From Bacillus sp. E(2018) (GTDB lineage: Bacteria > Bacillota > Bacilli > Bacillales > Fictibacillaceae), in the NCBI RefSeq assembly GCF_005503015.1, contig NZ_SCOL01000002.1, positions 186,001 through 250,000 of the forward strand: a stretch of DNA of 64,000 nt, written 5' to 3'. The notes below the pieces were generated by a model. It saw only the letters and a list, made by a program, of their open reading frames with translations. It was not told the DNA's origin and made no database searches. Both the position numbers and the translations under genes were made by a program. This document shows, piece by piece, positions 9,753 to 18,380 of this stretch; position 1 is the stretch's first letter; each line of letters starts with the position of its first letter.

Positions 9753-10631
9753 TCATTCATGATTTAACCAGTTGTAGTGCGGTCTCGGGTTATAAGCAGC
9801 ATGCTCTCTCCTCTTTTCGGCACTGAACATACCGCTAAGAGTGCCATAGAAGTACTGGGTGAAGCTCGTTTTAATCTTTCGTTTCTTGTAAAGGTAGACC
9901 GTTGTTTTGAATGCCTCGATGATGGTTGATGTCAACTGTTCAATCGGCGTTCTGAAGTTGAATTTTTTGTAAGCGATGATTGCTTTGTGCCAGAAGGTAT
10001 AAATCTCGTCTGCTCGATCATAGTAGGGTTTCACAGACTGGATAAAATCTGTTGGAACATTACTCGGAACGAAGGTGTGGTCGAGGTCTTGAAGTTGAGG
10101 CTTATTGGATATAGGTGGAGTGGTAATGCTAACGTTTTTTTCCTGACGTATGTTTTGATCTTTGTTTTCTAGATTTGTTAAGAGATTCATAGATTCAGGC
10201 ATTGTTTTGGTGGATTGAACCTTACTCTGAGAAGGTATTTCTTGTGTGTCGCGATGTATCATTAGTGTTTCAGAGGGTACATCAATTGGATGAAAAACAA
10301 AAATATTGTGAGCTAGTCCGCCGCTCGTTCTGTAAGTATTATGGACTTTAAGGAAGCCCGTGGATTTTGCTTTTCTGAGCATTCTCATAAAGGTTGCGCG
10401 TGAAATACCACCTTGTTTTTTAGAGCATGCTGCGACGAGTGTAGCAATCTTAGCATTAGCCACACCTGGAACGACAACACTGTACTGGCTCAGTACTTCG
10501 AATGCTATGTATTCTGATCTTGTGAATAAATCGGGGTGTAGCTGGAGGAACATATCCTTATGTTGGTTGAATTCCGCTACACTTTGAAATTTGCTCATGT
10601 TTTTGAATTGATAGATGTTTCCTGCTCTCAT
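9753..10631 (-). CDS. winged-helix DNA-binding / replication-initiator-like protein
   Basis: 292 residues. The N-terminal third has a helix-turn-helix look (LTRSEYIAFEVLSQY, then ISRATFMRMLRKAKSTGFLKVHNTYRTSGG, a recognition helix plus wing). The middle is a low-complexity linker and the C-terminus is a helical, basic domain. Such proteins occur widely in Bacillus and resemble plasmid or phage replication initiators, but I cannot name a function. GAGAGGAAGAG precedes the ATG. The gene stands alone between convergent and co-directional unknown genes. Confidence 0.7.
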   Translation of the reverse strand: MRAGNIYQFKNMSKFQSVAEFNQHKDMFLQLHPDLFTRSEYIAFEVLSQYSVVVPGVANAKIATLVAACSKKQGGISRATFMRMLRKAKSTGFLKVHNTYRTSGGLAHNIFVFHPIDVPSETLMIHRDTQEIPSQSKVQSTKTMPESMNLLTNLENKDQNIRQEKNVSITTPPISNKPQLQDLDHTFVPSNVPTDFIQSVKPYYDRADEIYTFWHKAIIAYKKFNFRTPIEQLTSTIIEAFKTTVYLYKKRKIKTSFTQYFYGTLSGMFSAEKRREHAAYNPRPHYNWLNHE

Positions 10632-10806
10632 TTTTCTCTTCCTCTCTTTAATTGACTCATCATATAGATGTGTGGAGGGAGAGAAAAAGAGCCATGGAAG
10701 AAGAAAAAAATTTTGTGGGGATTATGAATTCGATGCAGGGTGTTTTAGCAAAATACTTTTATTCTTCTGTTAAGCTCAGTTTATCTTGAAGGTCTGCTGT
10801 TCATTA

Positions 10807-10828
10807 ATAACAGTGAACATGCTGTTAT
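10807..10828. repeat. inverted repeat, possible operator
   Basis: ATAACAG and CTGTTAT are separated by 8 nt in the 238-bp spacer between two minus-strand genes. No T-run follows. A regulator site is possible, but I cannot assign one. Nothing else recognisable is seen in the spacer. Confidence 0.35.
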
Positions 10829-10869
10829 CACTATTAAACTGTACAGGAATAACCGTTAAAGTGAATTAA

Positions 10870-11046
10870 TTAATTGTTCTTCACTTCTTTTATAAATGTT
10901 ATGAACATAATGATTGCCACAACCAGAAATGTAGCTGAAGTCGCATCACTTAGACCAACTTTACTAACATACAAGTTGTAAACAAGACTGATCGATGCTG
11001 TTAAGAATAATAAAAGGGTAATTACCATTGAGATTTTGCTTTTCAT
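10870..11046 (-). CDS. small two-helix membrane protein
   Basis: 58 residues from ATG 11046. That start is chosen because GGAGG lies 10 bp upstream, whereas longer readings have no site. Two hydrophobic segments (about 6-24 and 33-53) are separated by a short polar loop. Family unknown. Confidence 0.65.
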   Translation of the reverse strand: MKSKISMVITLLLFLTASISLVYNLYVSKVGLSDATSATFLVVAIIMFITFIKEVKNN

Positions 11047-11276
11047 TACATAAAACCTCCATATGCTAGTTAATTTCACTTTTTCATAAAATGGAATTTT
11101 TTGCAATGGAGAATTATTTGAAGCGCATCTTGAAGTTCATCCGCAAATGATAATAAGTTGAAAAAATTTAAAGTACTTGTTGAGGTTTTTAGAGGGATAA
11201 CCGGGCCAGAGAGATACCCGGCTATGCTATTTATGCTTTATCAAGAAAACGGTAGGAGATATAAAGATTCACGCTT

Positions 11277-12305
11277 TCAAGCTCTATAAGCAGGAAAAAA
11301 GTGAGGTCGTTGAGAGGCTGCATTCCCCTTTTTCTCCGTTAACATTTGATATACTACCTCGTTATGAATCTTCTTTCCGATATAGTACGAAAAATGATTG
11401 TTACCGGTAAATGCGGACTTAAACGCAAATAAGCCATCATTTTCTTGATAGCCCCCACCTAAATGTAAGTTTTTCGCACCGTTTTCCTTCGCAAATTGAA
11501 TCATGCAATCAAATAATAGGTTATTCGGACGTAATGAGAGAAAGTCTGTGCGAGATGCACCGAGATGATAGTGTGCGTTCTGAGGTCCTATTAATAGGAT
11601 GACCGCAGCGATCACCTCTCCCTTATGCTTCGCACCTAATAAATAGGGTGTGCACCATTTTGTCGGTTTCATCAGTTGATTAAAATGATTCCCATCAAAA
11701 TAATAATAATTCAATGCCGAGTTTCGATTCATCGTTTCCTCGTACAAGCTTATGAATGTATCCATGTCACTCTCTGATTTTAAATGGGCAATTTCAAGGT
11801 CAGACCTGCTGGCCTTTTTAATGTTGCGTTTGTTAGTGGAGCTGTACTGAGACCTTATGTGATCTAACGATTGGGTGAGATCAACGGCTGTGGTCTTGCG
11901 GATATATTCAACCTTCATGTGATGATGAAGTTTTCTTTCGTTTTGAAGAAGTGGATGAAAGCGAATGGTCTCTGTAATGATGTTGTTGAGCTGACAATAA
12001 TGGCTGAACGATTTCTCAAAATGGGAAACAACCTCATGGTGAACGTCAGTGCTCCAGATCGGCCCTCCGTAACCATACGGTGTTACGATATCATATAATC
12101 CATCGGTTATTTCTCTTTTGATATAAGGGTAGAACAAACGATGTCCAGCCTGTTCGTAATAGATTGCTTCTGGTACACCATTTTCTTTTTGTGCGAACAA
12201 ACTTACATATTCTTTAGAATAATATACATCCAAATTTGAGAAGTGATGCTGATAAGGCATCCAATCATCATTTTCATTTAAGACGTTAAAGCTTGAATCA
12301 ATCAA
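11277..12305 (-). CDS. GNAT / FemAB-type acyl or aminoacyl transferase
   Basis: About 342 residues. An ATG at 12341 would overlap the upstream gene and has no site, while a TTG at 12305 follows GGGGGTGGGAG, so 12305 is the more likely start. KREITDGLYDIVTPYGYGGP, the STNKRNIKKASR basic motif and AKHKGEVIAAVILLIGPQNAHYHLGAS resemble the BioF2-like acetyltransferase / FemAB superfamily, used in cell-wall bridge formation or in polysaccharide decoration. It overlaps or abuts the 77-residue gene upstream and lies just beyond the end of the eps operon. The exact substrate is unknown. Confidence 0.75.
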   Translation of the reverse strand: MIDSSFNVLNENDDWMPYQHHFSNLDVYYSKEYVSLFAQKENGVPEAIYYEQAGHRLFYPYIKREITDGLYDIVTPYGYGGPIWSTDVHHEVVSHFEKSFSHYCQLNNIITETIRFHPLLQNERKLHHHMKVEYIRKTTAVDLTQSLDHIRSQYSSTNKRNIKKASRSDLEIAHLKSESDMDTFISLYEETMNRNSALNYYYFDGNHFNQLMKPTKWCTPYLLGAKHKGEVIAAVILLIGPQNAHYHLGASRTDFLSLRPNNLLFDCMIQFAKENGAKNLHLGGGYQENDGLFAFKSAFTGNNHFSYYIGKKIHNEVVYQMLTEKKGNAASQRPHFFPAYRA

Positions 12306-12324
12306 CTTTCTCCCACCCCCTTTT

Positions 12325-12558
12325 TTATATGAGTTGGTCAATCGATGAACGCAGCTCTTGGAATTGATATCCTCGAATGTTGGATGTGTTCCACTTTTTC
12401 TCCATTTCGGTCAGCTTTCGTTTCACATAATCAAATGGCGCTGTCCCTTGATACTCGTTTTCTAAATACAGCTTGCAGATGTTGTTGCCCACATACACGA
12501 TCTTCAAGCGGTGACCGTTCAAAAAACAAAGATACACGCCGTCCCCAAGCCGGATCAT
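12325..12558 (-). CDS. small hypothetical protein
   Basis: 77 residues with a good site (TTGGAGGTAATAAC before ATG). Beta-rich N-terminus (GDGVYLCFLNGHRLKIVYVGNNICKLY), charged helical C-terminus, no membrane helix. Its 3' end overlaps the 5' region of the GNAT-like gene, so the pair is probably one transcript. No family recognised. Confidence 0.6.
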   Translation of the reverse strand: MIRLGDGVYLCFLNGHRLKIVYVGNNICKLYLENEYQGTAPFDYVKRKLTEMEKKWNTSNIRGYQFQELRSSIDQLI

Positions 12559-12720
12559 GTTATTACCTCCAATGATTAGTTTGTATATTGTATGTCTGGT
12601 TTTATTAACTTATTTTGAGTAACTGATGGATTTGGGTAATGGATTTCCATATTTTCAACGTAAGAGTTACCTTAGAAATGGTTGTTATTTTTGAGGTAAC
12701 TTAATAGACTTCATTGGCTA

Positions 12721-12850
12721 GTTGATTGGAGTGTAAGGTGTGAGACTCCTGGGGGATCAGCGGGACAGGTGAGACACCTAACAGCGCAGAGCGCTAGGTG
12801 GCTCACCGCACGCCCCCCGGAAAGCGAGCAACCTGGAACGGAAATCAACC
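12721..12850 (+). repeat. 130-bp structured dispersed repeat, copy A
   Basis: It begins GTTGATTGG and ends GGAAATCAACC, so the tips are inverted repeats, with an internal hairpin CACCTA/TAGGTG inside GTGAG/CTCAC. The same 130-bp design recurs at 57225-57354 (minus), 62911-63040 and 63601-63730. It fills most of the 359-bp gap between the 77-residue gene and vanZ. Confidence 0.9.
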
Positions 12851-12917
12851 TCTTTCATAAGCAACTATGATTAACACAAACAAAAAACACACCAATCTCA
12901 CAAACAGAGACAGTGCG

Positions 12918-13358
12918 TTATTTAGTAGAAGCTGTTACTCTCCTCAACTTCTCACCGAGTACAGACTTCGTTTTAAGAAAATAGTGCTGATGGATGATGT
13001 ACCAAACGACGGTAATTCCAATCGTATTCTTGATCAGATCAACGACAGATGCTGACCGATAAGGTACGAACATTTGGTGAACCTCATCGATCACCCCATA
13101 CGAGAAAGCTGCGATAAAGCTTATTGTTTCTTTTTTCCGAGTTAACGAACCGTAACTTAACGACAGTAAAATAAATAAAAGATAGAGAACCCCGAACTCA
13201 AACAGATGTGCGAGTTCGAATGCGGCTCCCATTGTCAGAAGAATCGTATACGGTACATACGCACTCAGTCTGAAAATCTCCTCCGGGTTAAAGTAACTGG
13301 ACTGCATCCAGATAAAAAGCATGTATACCACAGGAAGAATGATCAGTCCGAGACGCAC
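12918..13358 (-). CDS. VanZ family membrane protein
   Basis: 146 residues with four membrane helices and the VanZ pattern: IWMQSS near 16, HLFEFGVLYLL near 51 and YGVIDEVHQMFVPYRSASVVDLIKNTIG near 87-114. GTG start 27 bp after the SinR-like gene; no strong site is visible, so translation may be coupled. Last gene of the eps operon. VanZ proteins of this type are frequent near cell-surface polysaccharide genes; their biochemical role is not settled. Confidence 0.9.
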   Translation of the reverse strand: MRLGLIILPVVYMLFIWMQSSYFNPEEIFRLSAYVPYTILLTMGAAFELAHLFEFGVLYLLFILLSLSYGSLTRKKETISFIAAFSYGVIDEVHQMFVPYRSASVVDLIKNTIGITVVWYIIHQHYFLKTKSVLGEKLRRVTASTK

Positions 13359-13385
13359 CCCTACATGACGATCAAAGATAAGACT

Positions 13386-13730
13386 TCAACCCCTTTTTGC
13401 GTGATCTTGTTGTTTTTTCCAATTGATATATTCAATAAGTTCACGATATTCATGAACGCGTTCTTTTTTTACACCAAGACTCTTCAGTTCTTCTATAAAA
13501 TCCAGCCATTCTTGTTCGAGAGGCTGATTGTCACACGTGTGTCCAATCAATAGCTGAACATCCACTTCAAGCACTGCAGCTATTTTTTCGATCACATGAA
13601 TAGAAGGATTTTTGTTTAGCTTTCGTTCGATGTTGCTTAAATACGATTTAGAGATTTTTGCTCGTTTCGCGAGTTCGGACAGTGTGATTCCCTTTTTCAC
13701 GCGAAGTTCGTGAATATTTCTTCCGATCAT
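13386..13730 (-). CDS. SinR/SlrR-like regulator
   Basis: 114 residues. The N-terminal XRE helix-turn-helix (IGRNIHELRVKKGITLSELAKRAKISKSYLSNIERKLNKNPS) is clearly SinR-like. The C-terminus (EQEWLDFIEELKSLGVKKERVHEYRELIEYINWKK) matches the SinI/SinR dimerisation module. It is therefore a paralogue of the SinR at 47346, most like SlrR in role. It is encoded within the eps operon 15 bp after epsN, so it would be made only when eps is on; this suggests a feedback on the matrix switch. Confidence 0.9.
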   Translation of the reverse strand: MIGRNIHELRVKKGITLSELAKRAKISKSYLSNIERKLNKNPSIHVIEKIAAVLEVDVQLLIGHTCDNQPLEQEWLDFIEELKSLGVKKERVHEYRELIEYINWKKQQDHAKRG

Positions 13731-13744
13731 ATGCTTCCCCTTCT

Positions 13745-14944
13745 TTACGTTTGATAGGTGAGTGAACCTGAAATTAAAGCGGGTCGGCTTACTGTTAACA
13801 GCTCTCTGATTGTCCCGATGACGCGCAGTTGCTCTTCTTCCGTCATGCTTGTTCCGGATGGCAAACAGATGCCGTTTTGAAACAATTGCTCAGAGACACT
13901 AGTGTGTGGTTCGTGCGAGAAATAGGATGACTCTTTAAATAATGGCTGCAGATGTAGCGGTTTCCATACGGGACGTGCTTCAATGTTTTCGGAAGCCAAA
14001 GCTTCAATAACTTGTAGCACCGATACGGTCGTTTCTGCAGGATTCAGCGTAAGAACCGACAGCCATCTGTTCGAGAACGTTTCTGCTAGTTCTGGATGAA
14101 ATTGAACGCCTGGCAGATCGCTCAGTTGTTGTTTGTAGAGCTCATAGATGGCACGTTTTTGATGGATGCGCTGCTGAAGCACCTCCAGCTGACCACGGCC
14201 GATACCTGCTAAGATGTTGCTCATTCGGTAGTTGAACCCCATCACGCTATGTTCATAATGAAGCGCGGGGTCTTTTGCTTGAGCGGAGAGAAAACGTCCA
14301 CGTTCAATGGCAGCTTCATCTTGGGAAATCAACATTCCTCCTCCAGATGTAGTGATAATTTTATTACCGTTGAACGAGTATATGCCGAACTTTCCGAACG
14401 TCCCACTCGCTTTTCCTTTATAGTGTGATCCGAGTGATTCAGCCGCGTCCTCAATGAGCGGCACTTCGTATTGGTTACAAAGAGCAACAATCTCATCCAT
14501 CTTGGCACTCTGACCATATAAGTTAACGACGATGACCGCTTTTGGAAGCTTCCCTTTTTCCGCTGCTGCTTGAAGAGCTTTTTGCAGAGCGTGTGGTGAC
14601 ATGTTCCATGTTTCCGGTTCAGAATCGATGAACACGGGTTCTGCTCCTTGATAGAGAATGGGGTTCGCGCTCGCCACAAATGTGAGCGAGGAACAAAACA
14701 CCGTGTCACCAGGACTGACTCCTAACAACGTAAGGGCCAGATGGATGGCGGCTGTTCCAGAACTCACTGCCACTCCTGCTCTCGCTCCAACATGTGTTGC
14801 TATCTCTTTTTCAAAAGCGTCGACATTCGGTCCGAGTGGCGCGATCCAGTTTGTTTGAAACGCGTCGTTCATGTATTTCTGCTCGTTGCCACTCATATGC
14901 GGGGCACAAAGGAAAATTCTCTTTTTGTTCGTTAAAATCGGCAT
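13745..14944 (-). CDS. epsN: sugar aminotransferase, EpsN-like
   Basis: 399-residue DegT/DnrJ/EryC1 PLP enzyme. VSSGTAAIHLAL near 60, EDAAESLGSHYKGK near 165 and the PLP lysine in SFNGNKIITTSGGG (Lys195) are visible. In the Bacillus subtilis eps pathway EpsN aminates the 4-keto sugar made by EpsC. No EpsM-type acetyltransferase gene is next to it; instead the genes upstream are a HAD phosphatase and an ATP-grasp enzyme. The symbol is by analogy of family and operon position. Confidence 0.88.
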   Translation of the reverse strand: MPILTNKKRIFLCAPHMSGNEQKYMNDAFQTNWIAPLGPNVDAFEKEIATHVGARAGVAVSSGTAAIHLALTLLGVSPGDTVFCSSLTFVASANPILYQGAEPVFIDSEPETWNMSPHALQKALQAAAEKGKLPKAVIVVNLYGQSAKMDEIVALCNQYEVPLIEDAAESLGSHYKGKASGTFGKFGIYSFNGNKIITTSGGGMLISQDEAAIERGRFLSAQAKDPALHYEHSVMGFNYRMSNILAGIGRGQLEVLQQRIHQKRAIYELYKQQLSDLPGVQFHPELAETFSNRWLSVLTLNPAETTVSVLQVIEALASENIEARPVWKPLHLQPLFKESSYFSHEPHTSVSEQLFQNGICLPSGTSMTEEEQLRVIGTIRELLTVSRPALISGSLTYQT

Positions 14945-14956
14945 GTCGTTACCCCC

Positions 14957-15646
14957 TTATATGGTTTGGTAGTGAAATAGTGGCTTGAGTTCTGCTAGTT
15001 TGGTAAGTTCTCTGAGGCTATTAATCTTATGGTGTGCTAGGTGTGTTTCTGGATGAGTGTCATGATAATAGGTTCCATCGTTTCGTTGAATATGAATCGT
15101 GAGCCAACCAAGCTTTTTCGCGGTGACAAAATCTTTGGCCGGGTTATCCCCGATATAGACGCACTCCTCGGGAAGTGCATGTAAAGTTGTGCTCACCATC
15201 TGGTAAGGCAGTGGACTAGGTTTCCAATGTTTTCGGCCGAGTTCATCTGTAAAAACAACGGTTTGGAAGTAGTCTTGAAGTTTAAGAGCGTGAAACTTTT
15301 TTTGTTGTGTTTCTAAGTATCCGTCTGTGATGAGAGCGAGTTTTACTTTATTGTGCAACTGATTGAGAACATAGACCGCATCTTCGTGTAACGAAATGTG
15401 CGGATCGTGGTTTCTGTATACATGAAGCATTTCCTTGATCAGAAACTCATCATATGGAATTCGTAACTGCTGGAGCGACTTATTAAAAATCATTTTTCGC
15501 TCACCACTTTGAAAAAGATTCTTAGCTGTATCGTAAAAGAGTGGGTGTTCAAGCCACTTTCCTACGGCACGAAACCCGCTCATAACGTAATGTTCCTCAC
15601 AAAACAGCGTGTCATCCATATCGAAAATCACCGCTTTAATCGACAT
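14957..15646 (-). CDS. HAD superfamily hydrolase
   Basis: 229 residues from ATG 15646 (GGAG upstream inside the previous gene). HAD motifs: IFDMDDTLF (nucleophile Asp), LITDG near 115, KPSPLPYQMV near 160, YIGDNPAKDFVTAKKLGW near 180. It probably dephosphorylates a small metabolite. It overlaps the ATP-grasp gene by 11 bp, so both likely act on one precursor of the exopolysaccharide. The substrate is unknown. Confidence 0.88.
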   Translation of the reverse strand: MSIKAVIFDMDDTLFCEEHYVMSGFRAVGKWLEHPLFYDTAKNLFQSGERKMIFNKSLQQLRIPYDEFLIKEMLHVYRNHDPHISLHEDAVYVLNQLHNKVKLALITDGYLETQQKKFHALKLQDYFQTVVFTDELGRKHWKPSPLPYQMVSTTLHALPEECVYIGDNPAKDFVTAKKLGWLTIHIQRNDGTYYHDTHPETHLAHHKINSLRELTKLAELKPLFHYQTI

Positions 15647-16616
15647 GAGTAAGTTGCTCCGTAAAGATTGCCTCATCGTATCTCAGCATGGTCAGTCCGT
15701 CTAACCATGAAAAATCGGACGTTACAAAGGCCATGCCAATCATGAGTTCCACTGTCCATTTAGGAAAGTTCGCTCCTGCTTTTATCGCAAGTGGTACGCC
15801 ACCGCCAAAACGTGGATTGATCTCAATAAACGAAATCTCGCCGTTTTCCTTTTTGAAGCATTGCAGGTTGATGCATCCGACAGCGCCAACGAGCTTTTTC
15901 ATCACATCTTTTACCGCAGAAATGATGGTTGGATCTTTCCGTGTGATTCCTTTACTCACTTCACCTGCTCTGATTTCAATTCGCTGACGAGGAACGATCG
16001 TCTTAATGTTGCCGTCAAAATCGACCATCACATCCACCGTGTATTCTTCACCTCGCACCATGTCTTGAATCATGCTGTTCTTGATGTACGTTTTGAAGAA
16101 TTCAAGTTCGTGGAGGTTGTTCACTACCGTTACACCAAGTCCAGAGCTGCCATCGCGCGGTTTAACGATTAGCGGAAACTGGTAATCTGTTTCATGTTCG
16201 CCGTACACTCTTGGCGTTGGAATACCATTCTCTTTGAAGAACCTATACGTATCAACCTTGTCACAGCCGATCCTGATCACTTCACTGCCTGAAACGAGAA
16301 CTTTGATGCCCAACTCCTCAAAAGTCGCCCGTTTTTCTGCTAAAAGAGGTAATTCTGTATCGATCAGCGGAATAATCATTTTGATATTTTCTTTTATACA
16401 AATGGCGATTAGTTCGTTCACATAGTTCTCATCACTCACTCTCGGTACCACATAATGCTGATCCGAAACAAAGGTGGTAGGGGCATTGTTCTTAAAGTCA
16501 GCGGTGATAATTCTGCCGGTTATGTTCTCTGATCCCAGGTACTCTTTGAACATGTTGAGAAGGGACACTCTTCTCCCGGAAGAGGTGAACAGGATGTTAG
16601 CTTCGTACGTTTTCAT
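15636..16616 (-). CDS. ATP-grasp enzyme of the eps operon
   Basis: 326 residues from ATG 16616 (GAGGGAG upstream). Visible: N-terminal nucleotide-binding-like NILFTSSGRRVSLLNMF, IPLIDTELPLLA, the ATP-grasp strand FPLIVKPRDGSSGLGVTVV, and the metal site CINLQCF..FIEINPRFGGGVPLA. The family joins a carboxylate to an amine or thiol using ATP. Placed between the phosphoglycosyl transferase and HAD genes, it may amide-link an acid to an amino sugar or make such a precursor; that is inference. Confidence 0.9.
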   Translation of the reverse strand: MKTYEANILFTSSGRRVSLLNMFKEYLGSENITGRIITADFKNNAPTTFVSDQHYVVPRVSDENYVNELIAICIKENIKMIIPLIDTELPLLAEKRATFEELGIKVLVSGSEVIRIGCDKVDTYRFFKENGIPTPRVYGEHETDYQFPLIVKPRDGSSGLGVTVVNNLHELEFFKTYIKNSMIQDMVRGEEYTVDVMVDFDGNIKTIVPRQRIEIRAGEVSKGITRKDPTIISAVKDVMKKLVGAVGCINLQCFKKENGEISFIEINPRFGGGVPLAIKAGANFPKWTVELMIGMAFVTSDFSWLDGLTMLRYDEAIFTEQLTHVD

Positions 16617-17211
16617 ATGGTGTTTCGCTCCCTCTGAATTCTGGCATCGTGGCATGGTTGGCATTGTTGATGTTTTCGGATTCGAAGACTTTTTTCACCG
16701 TGAGAAGAAGAATTTTAAGATCGAGCAAAAAGGTCTGATTCTCTGCATACCACACGTCGAGTTGAAACTTCTGATCCCAATCGATCGCATTACGGCCGTT
16801 TATCTGCGCCCAACCGGTGATTCCAGGTTTCACATCATGACGTTTATTTTGCTCTTTTGAGTAAAGCGGCAGATAGCTCATGAGAAGCGGACGCGGTCCA
16901 ACAAGGCTTAAGTCCCCTTTTAGCACGTTCCATAATTGCGGTAGTTCGTCTAAGCTGTATTTTCTTAGTGTTTTGCCGAAAGTGGTAAGCCGTACTTCAT
17001 CAGGCAGCAGCTGGCCGTTTGCGTCTACTTCGTCTGTCATCGAACGAAATTTGTATACATAAAACGGTTTGCCATATTGACCAGGTCTCTGTTGCTTGAA
17101 TAGTACAGGTGAGCCAAGCTTTAGGCGAATCATGATTGCCACAATGGTTAATACCGGAATGAGTAGGATAAGTAGAATAAAAGCACAACTAAAATCAAAT
17201 AAACGTTTCAT
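16597..17211 (-). CDS. epsL: undecaprenyl-phosphate sugar phosphotransferase, EpsL-like
   Basis: 204 residues: one N-terminal membrane hairpin (4-28), then FYVYKFRSMTDEVD, TLRKYSLDELPQLWNVLKGDLSLVGPRPLL and KPGITGWAQINGRN, all hallmarks of PglC-like phosphoglycosyl transferases. It primes the lipid-linked exopolysaccharide unit. It overlaps the ATP-grasp gene by 20 bp and lies 22 bp after galE. It is a paralogue of the truncated gene at the left window edge. Confidence 0.93.
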   Translation of the reverse strand: MKRLFDFSCAFILLILLIPVLTIVAIMIRLKLGSPVLFKQQRPGQYGKPFYVYKFRSMTDEVDANGQLLPDEVRLTTFGKTLRKYSLDELPQLWNVLKGDLSLVGPRPLLMSYLPLYSKEQNKRHDVKPGITGWAQINGRNAIDWDQKFQLDVWYAENQTFLLDLKILLLTVKKVFESENINNANHATMPEFRGSETPYENVRS

Positions 17212-17233
17212 ATCTGTTCCTCACTTTTAACGT

Positions 17234-18265
17234 TCATGGTGTGATCGGAATATTTACTTTCGCCTGAAGCATGGTTTGCGTCTCATAGTTCCAAGAATCA
17301 CGGCACATCTCGTGCAATCCTTTTTCAGCAAACCAGTTTAATAGCGTATTCGCTTTAAATGGATTGGCGTAACTAATCGGAATATCACCTGGTCTTCGTT
17401 CTTTCACCACACACGGGATAGATTTCCCTGTTACTTTTTCAAACGCTGCAATCATTTCTAATACACTATGCCCCACGCCTGTTCCAAGGTTATAAGCTTC
17501 TACCCCGGTCGTAGAAATGACGGATTGGAGCGCTTTAATATGGCCTTTTGCAAGATCAGTAACGTGAATATAGTCTCTGATTCCTGTTCCGTCTGGCGTT
17601 TCGTAGTCATCACCAAAAATGTTGAGATGCAGCAGTCGACCAGCAGCCACTTGTGAGATGTAAGGAACGAGATTATTGGGTATGCCGTTTGGATTCTCGC
17701 CAATCAAACCGCTATCATGTGCACCGATCGGATTAAAATAACGTAGGGAAGCAACGCTCCACTTTGGGTTCGATACGTACAGATCGCGAAGGATTTCTTC
17801 GATCATCTGTTTCGTACGTCCGTAGGGATTGGTTGCTCCTAAAGGGCTGTCTTCTATAATCGGCACGATGTCCTGGTTGCCATAGACGGTAGCGGATGAA
17901 CTGAACACGAGATTATGCACACCGTGTTCTGTCATCACTTCACACAGATTGAGTGTAGAGATGATGTTGTTTTGGTAGTATTTTAACGGTTCCGCGACCG
18001 ATTCGCCGACGGCTTTGTAGCCTGCAAAGTGGATGACGGCTTCGATCTTGTGAGTGGTGAAGATGGTGTGTAGCTGGTCTTTGTTGAGTAGATCGATCTC
18101 GTAGAAGGTGAAGTCTTTGTTGGTGATCTGTTTGATCTTTTCAACAACGTCGGGTTTGCTGTTGGCGAAGTTGTCGAGGACGATGAGTTCGTATCCTTTC
18201 TTCAGCATTTCAACGCACGTATGGCTGCCGATGTAGCCAGCGCCGCCTGTGATTAAGATGGCCAT
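17234..18265 (-). CDS. galE: UDP-glucose 4-epimerase
   Basis: 343-residue extended SDR: ILITGGAGYIGSHTCVEML at the start, FSSSATVYG near 122 (catalytic Ser/Thr), NPYGRTKQMIEEIL near 147 (catalytic Tyr-xxx-Lys), RYFNPIGAHDSG near 178. It interconverts UDP-glucose and UDP-galactose, supplying galactose for the exopolysaccharide. AAGGAGGC precedes ATG 18265. The 21-bp repeat array lies between it and the flippase gene. Confidence 0.95.
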   Translation of the reverse strand: MAILITGGAGYIGSHTCVEMLKKGYELIVLDNFANSKPDVVEKIKQITNKDFTFYEIDLLNKDQLHTIFTTHKIEAVIHFAGYKAVGESVAEPLKYYQNNIISTLNLCEVMTEHGVHNLVFSSSATVYGNQDIVPIIEDSPLGATNPYGRTKQMIEEILRDLYVSNPKWSVASLRYFNPIGAHDSGLIGENPNGIPNNLVPYISQVAAGRLLHLNIFGDDYETPDGTGIRDYIHVTDLAKGHIKALQSVISTTGVEAYNLGTGVGHSVLEMIAAFEKVTGKSIPCVVKERRPGDIPISYANPFKANTLLNWFAEKGLHEMCRDSWNYETQTMLQAKVNIPITP

Positions 18266-18287
18266 GGTGGTGTGCCTCCTTTTGAAA

Positions 18288-18380
18288 TTATGTGATGAGA
18301 TCCGTTTTTTATATGATTAAGCTTAAAATTTATGTGATTGCTGTCCATTTTTATGTGATCCGGCTCTAAAATTATGTGAT
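18288..18380 (-). repeat. 21-bp-period array, family 1 (ATCACATAA core)
   Basis: On the plus strand TTATGTGAT (once TTATATGAT) begins at 18288, 18309, 18330, 18351 and 18372, exactly every 21 bp. The array spans the 3' end of the flippase gene and the spacer before galE. In the flippase frame the 21-bp units encode a seven-residue repeat starting SHN or SHK. Confidence 0.88.

Noticed and set aside
13206..13553. Plus-strand frame across vanZ and the SinR-like gene
   Set aside because: Antisense to two genes with clear family matches.
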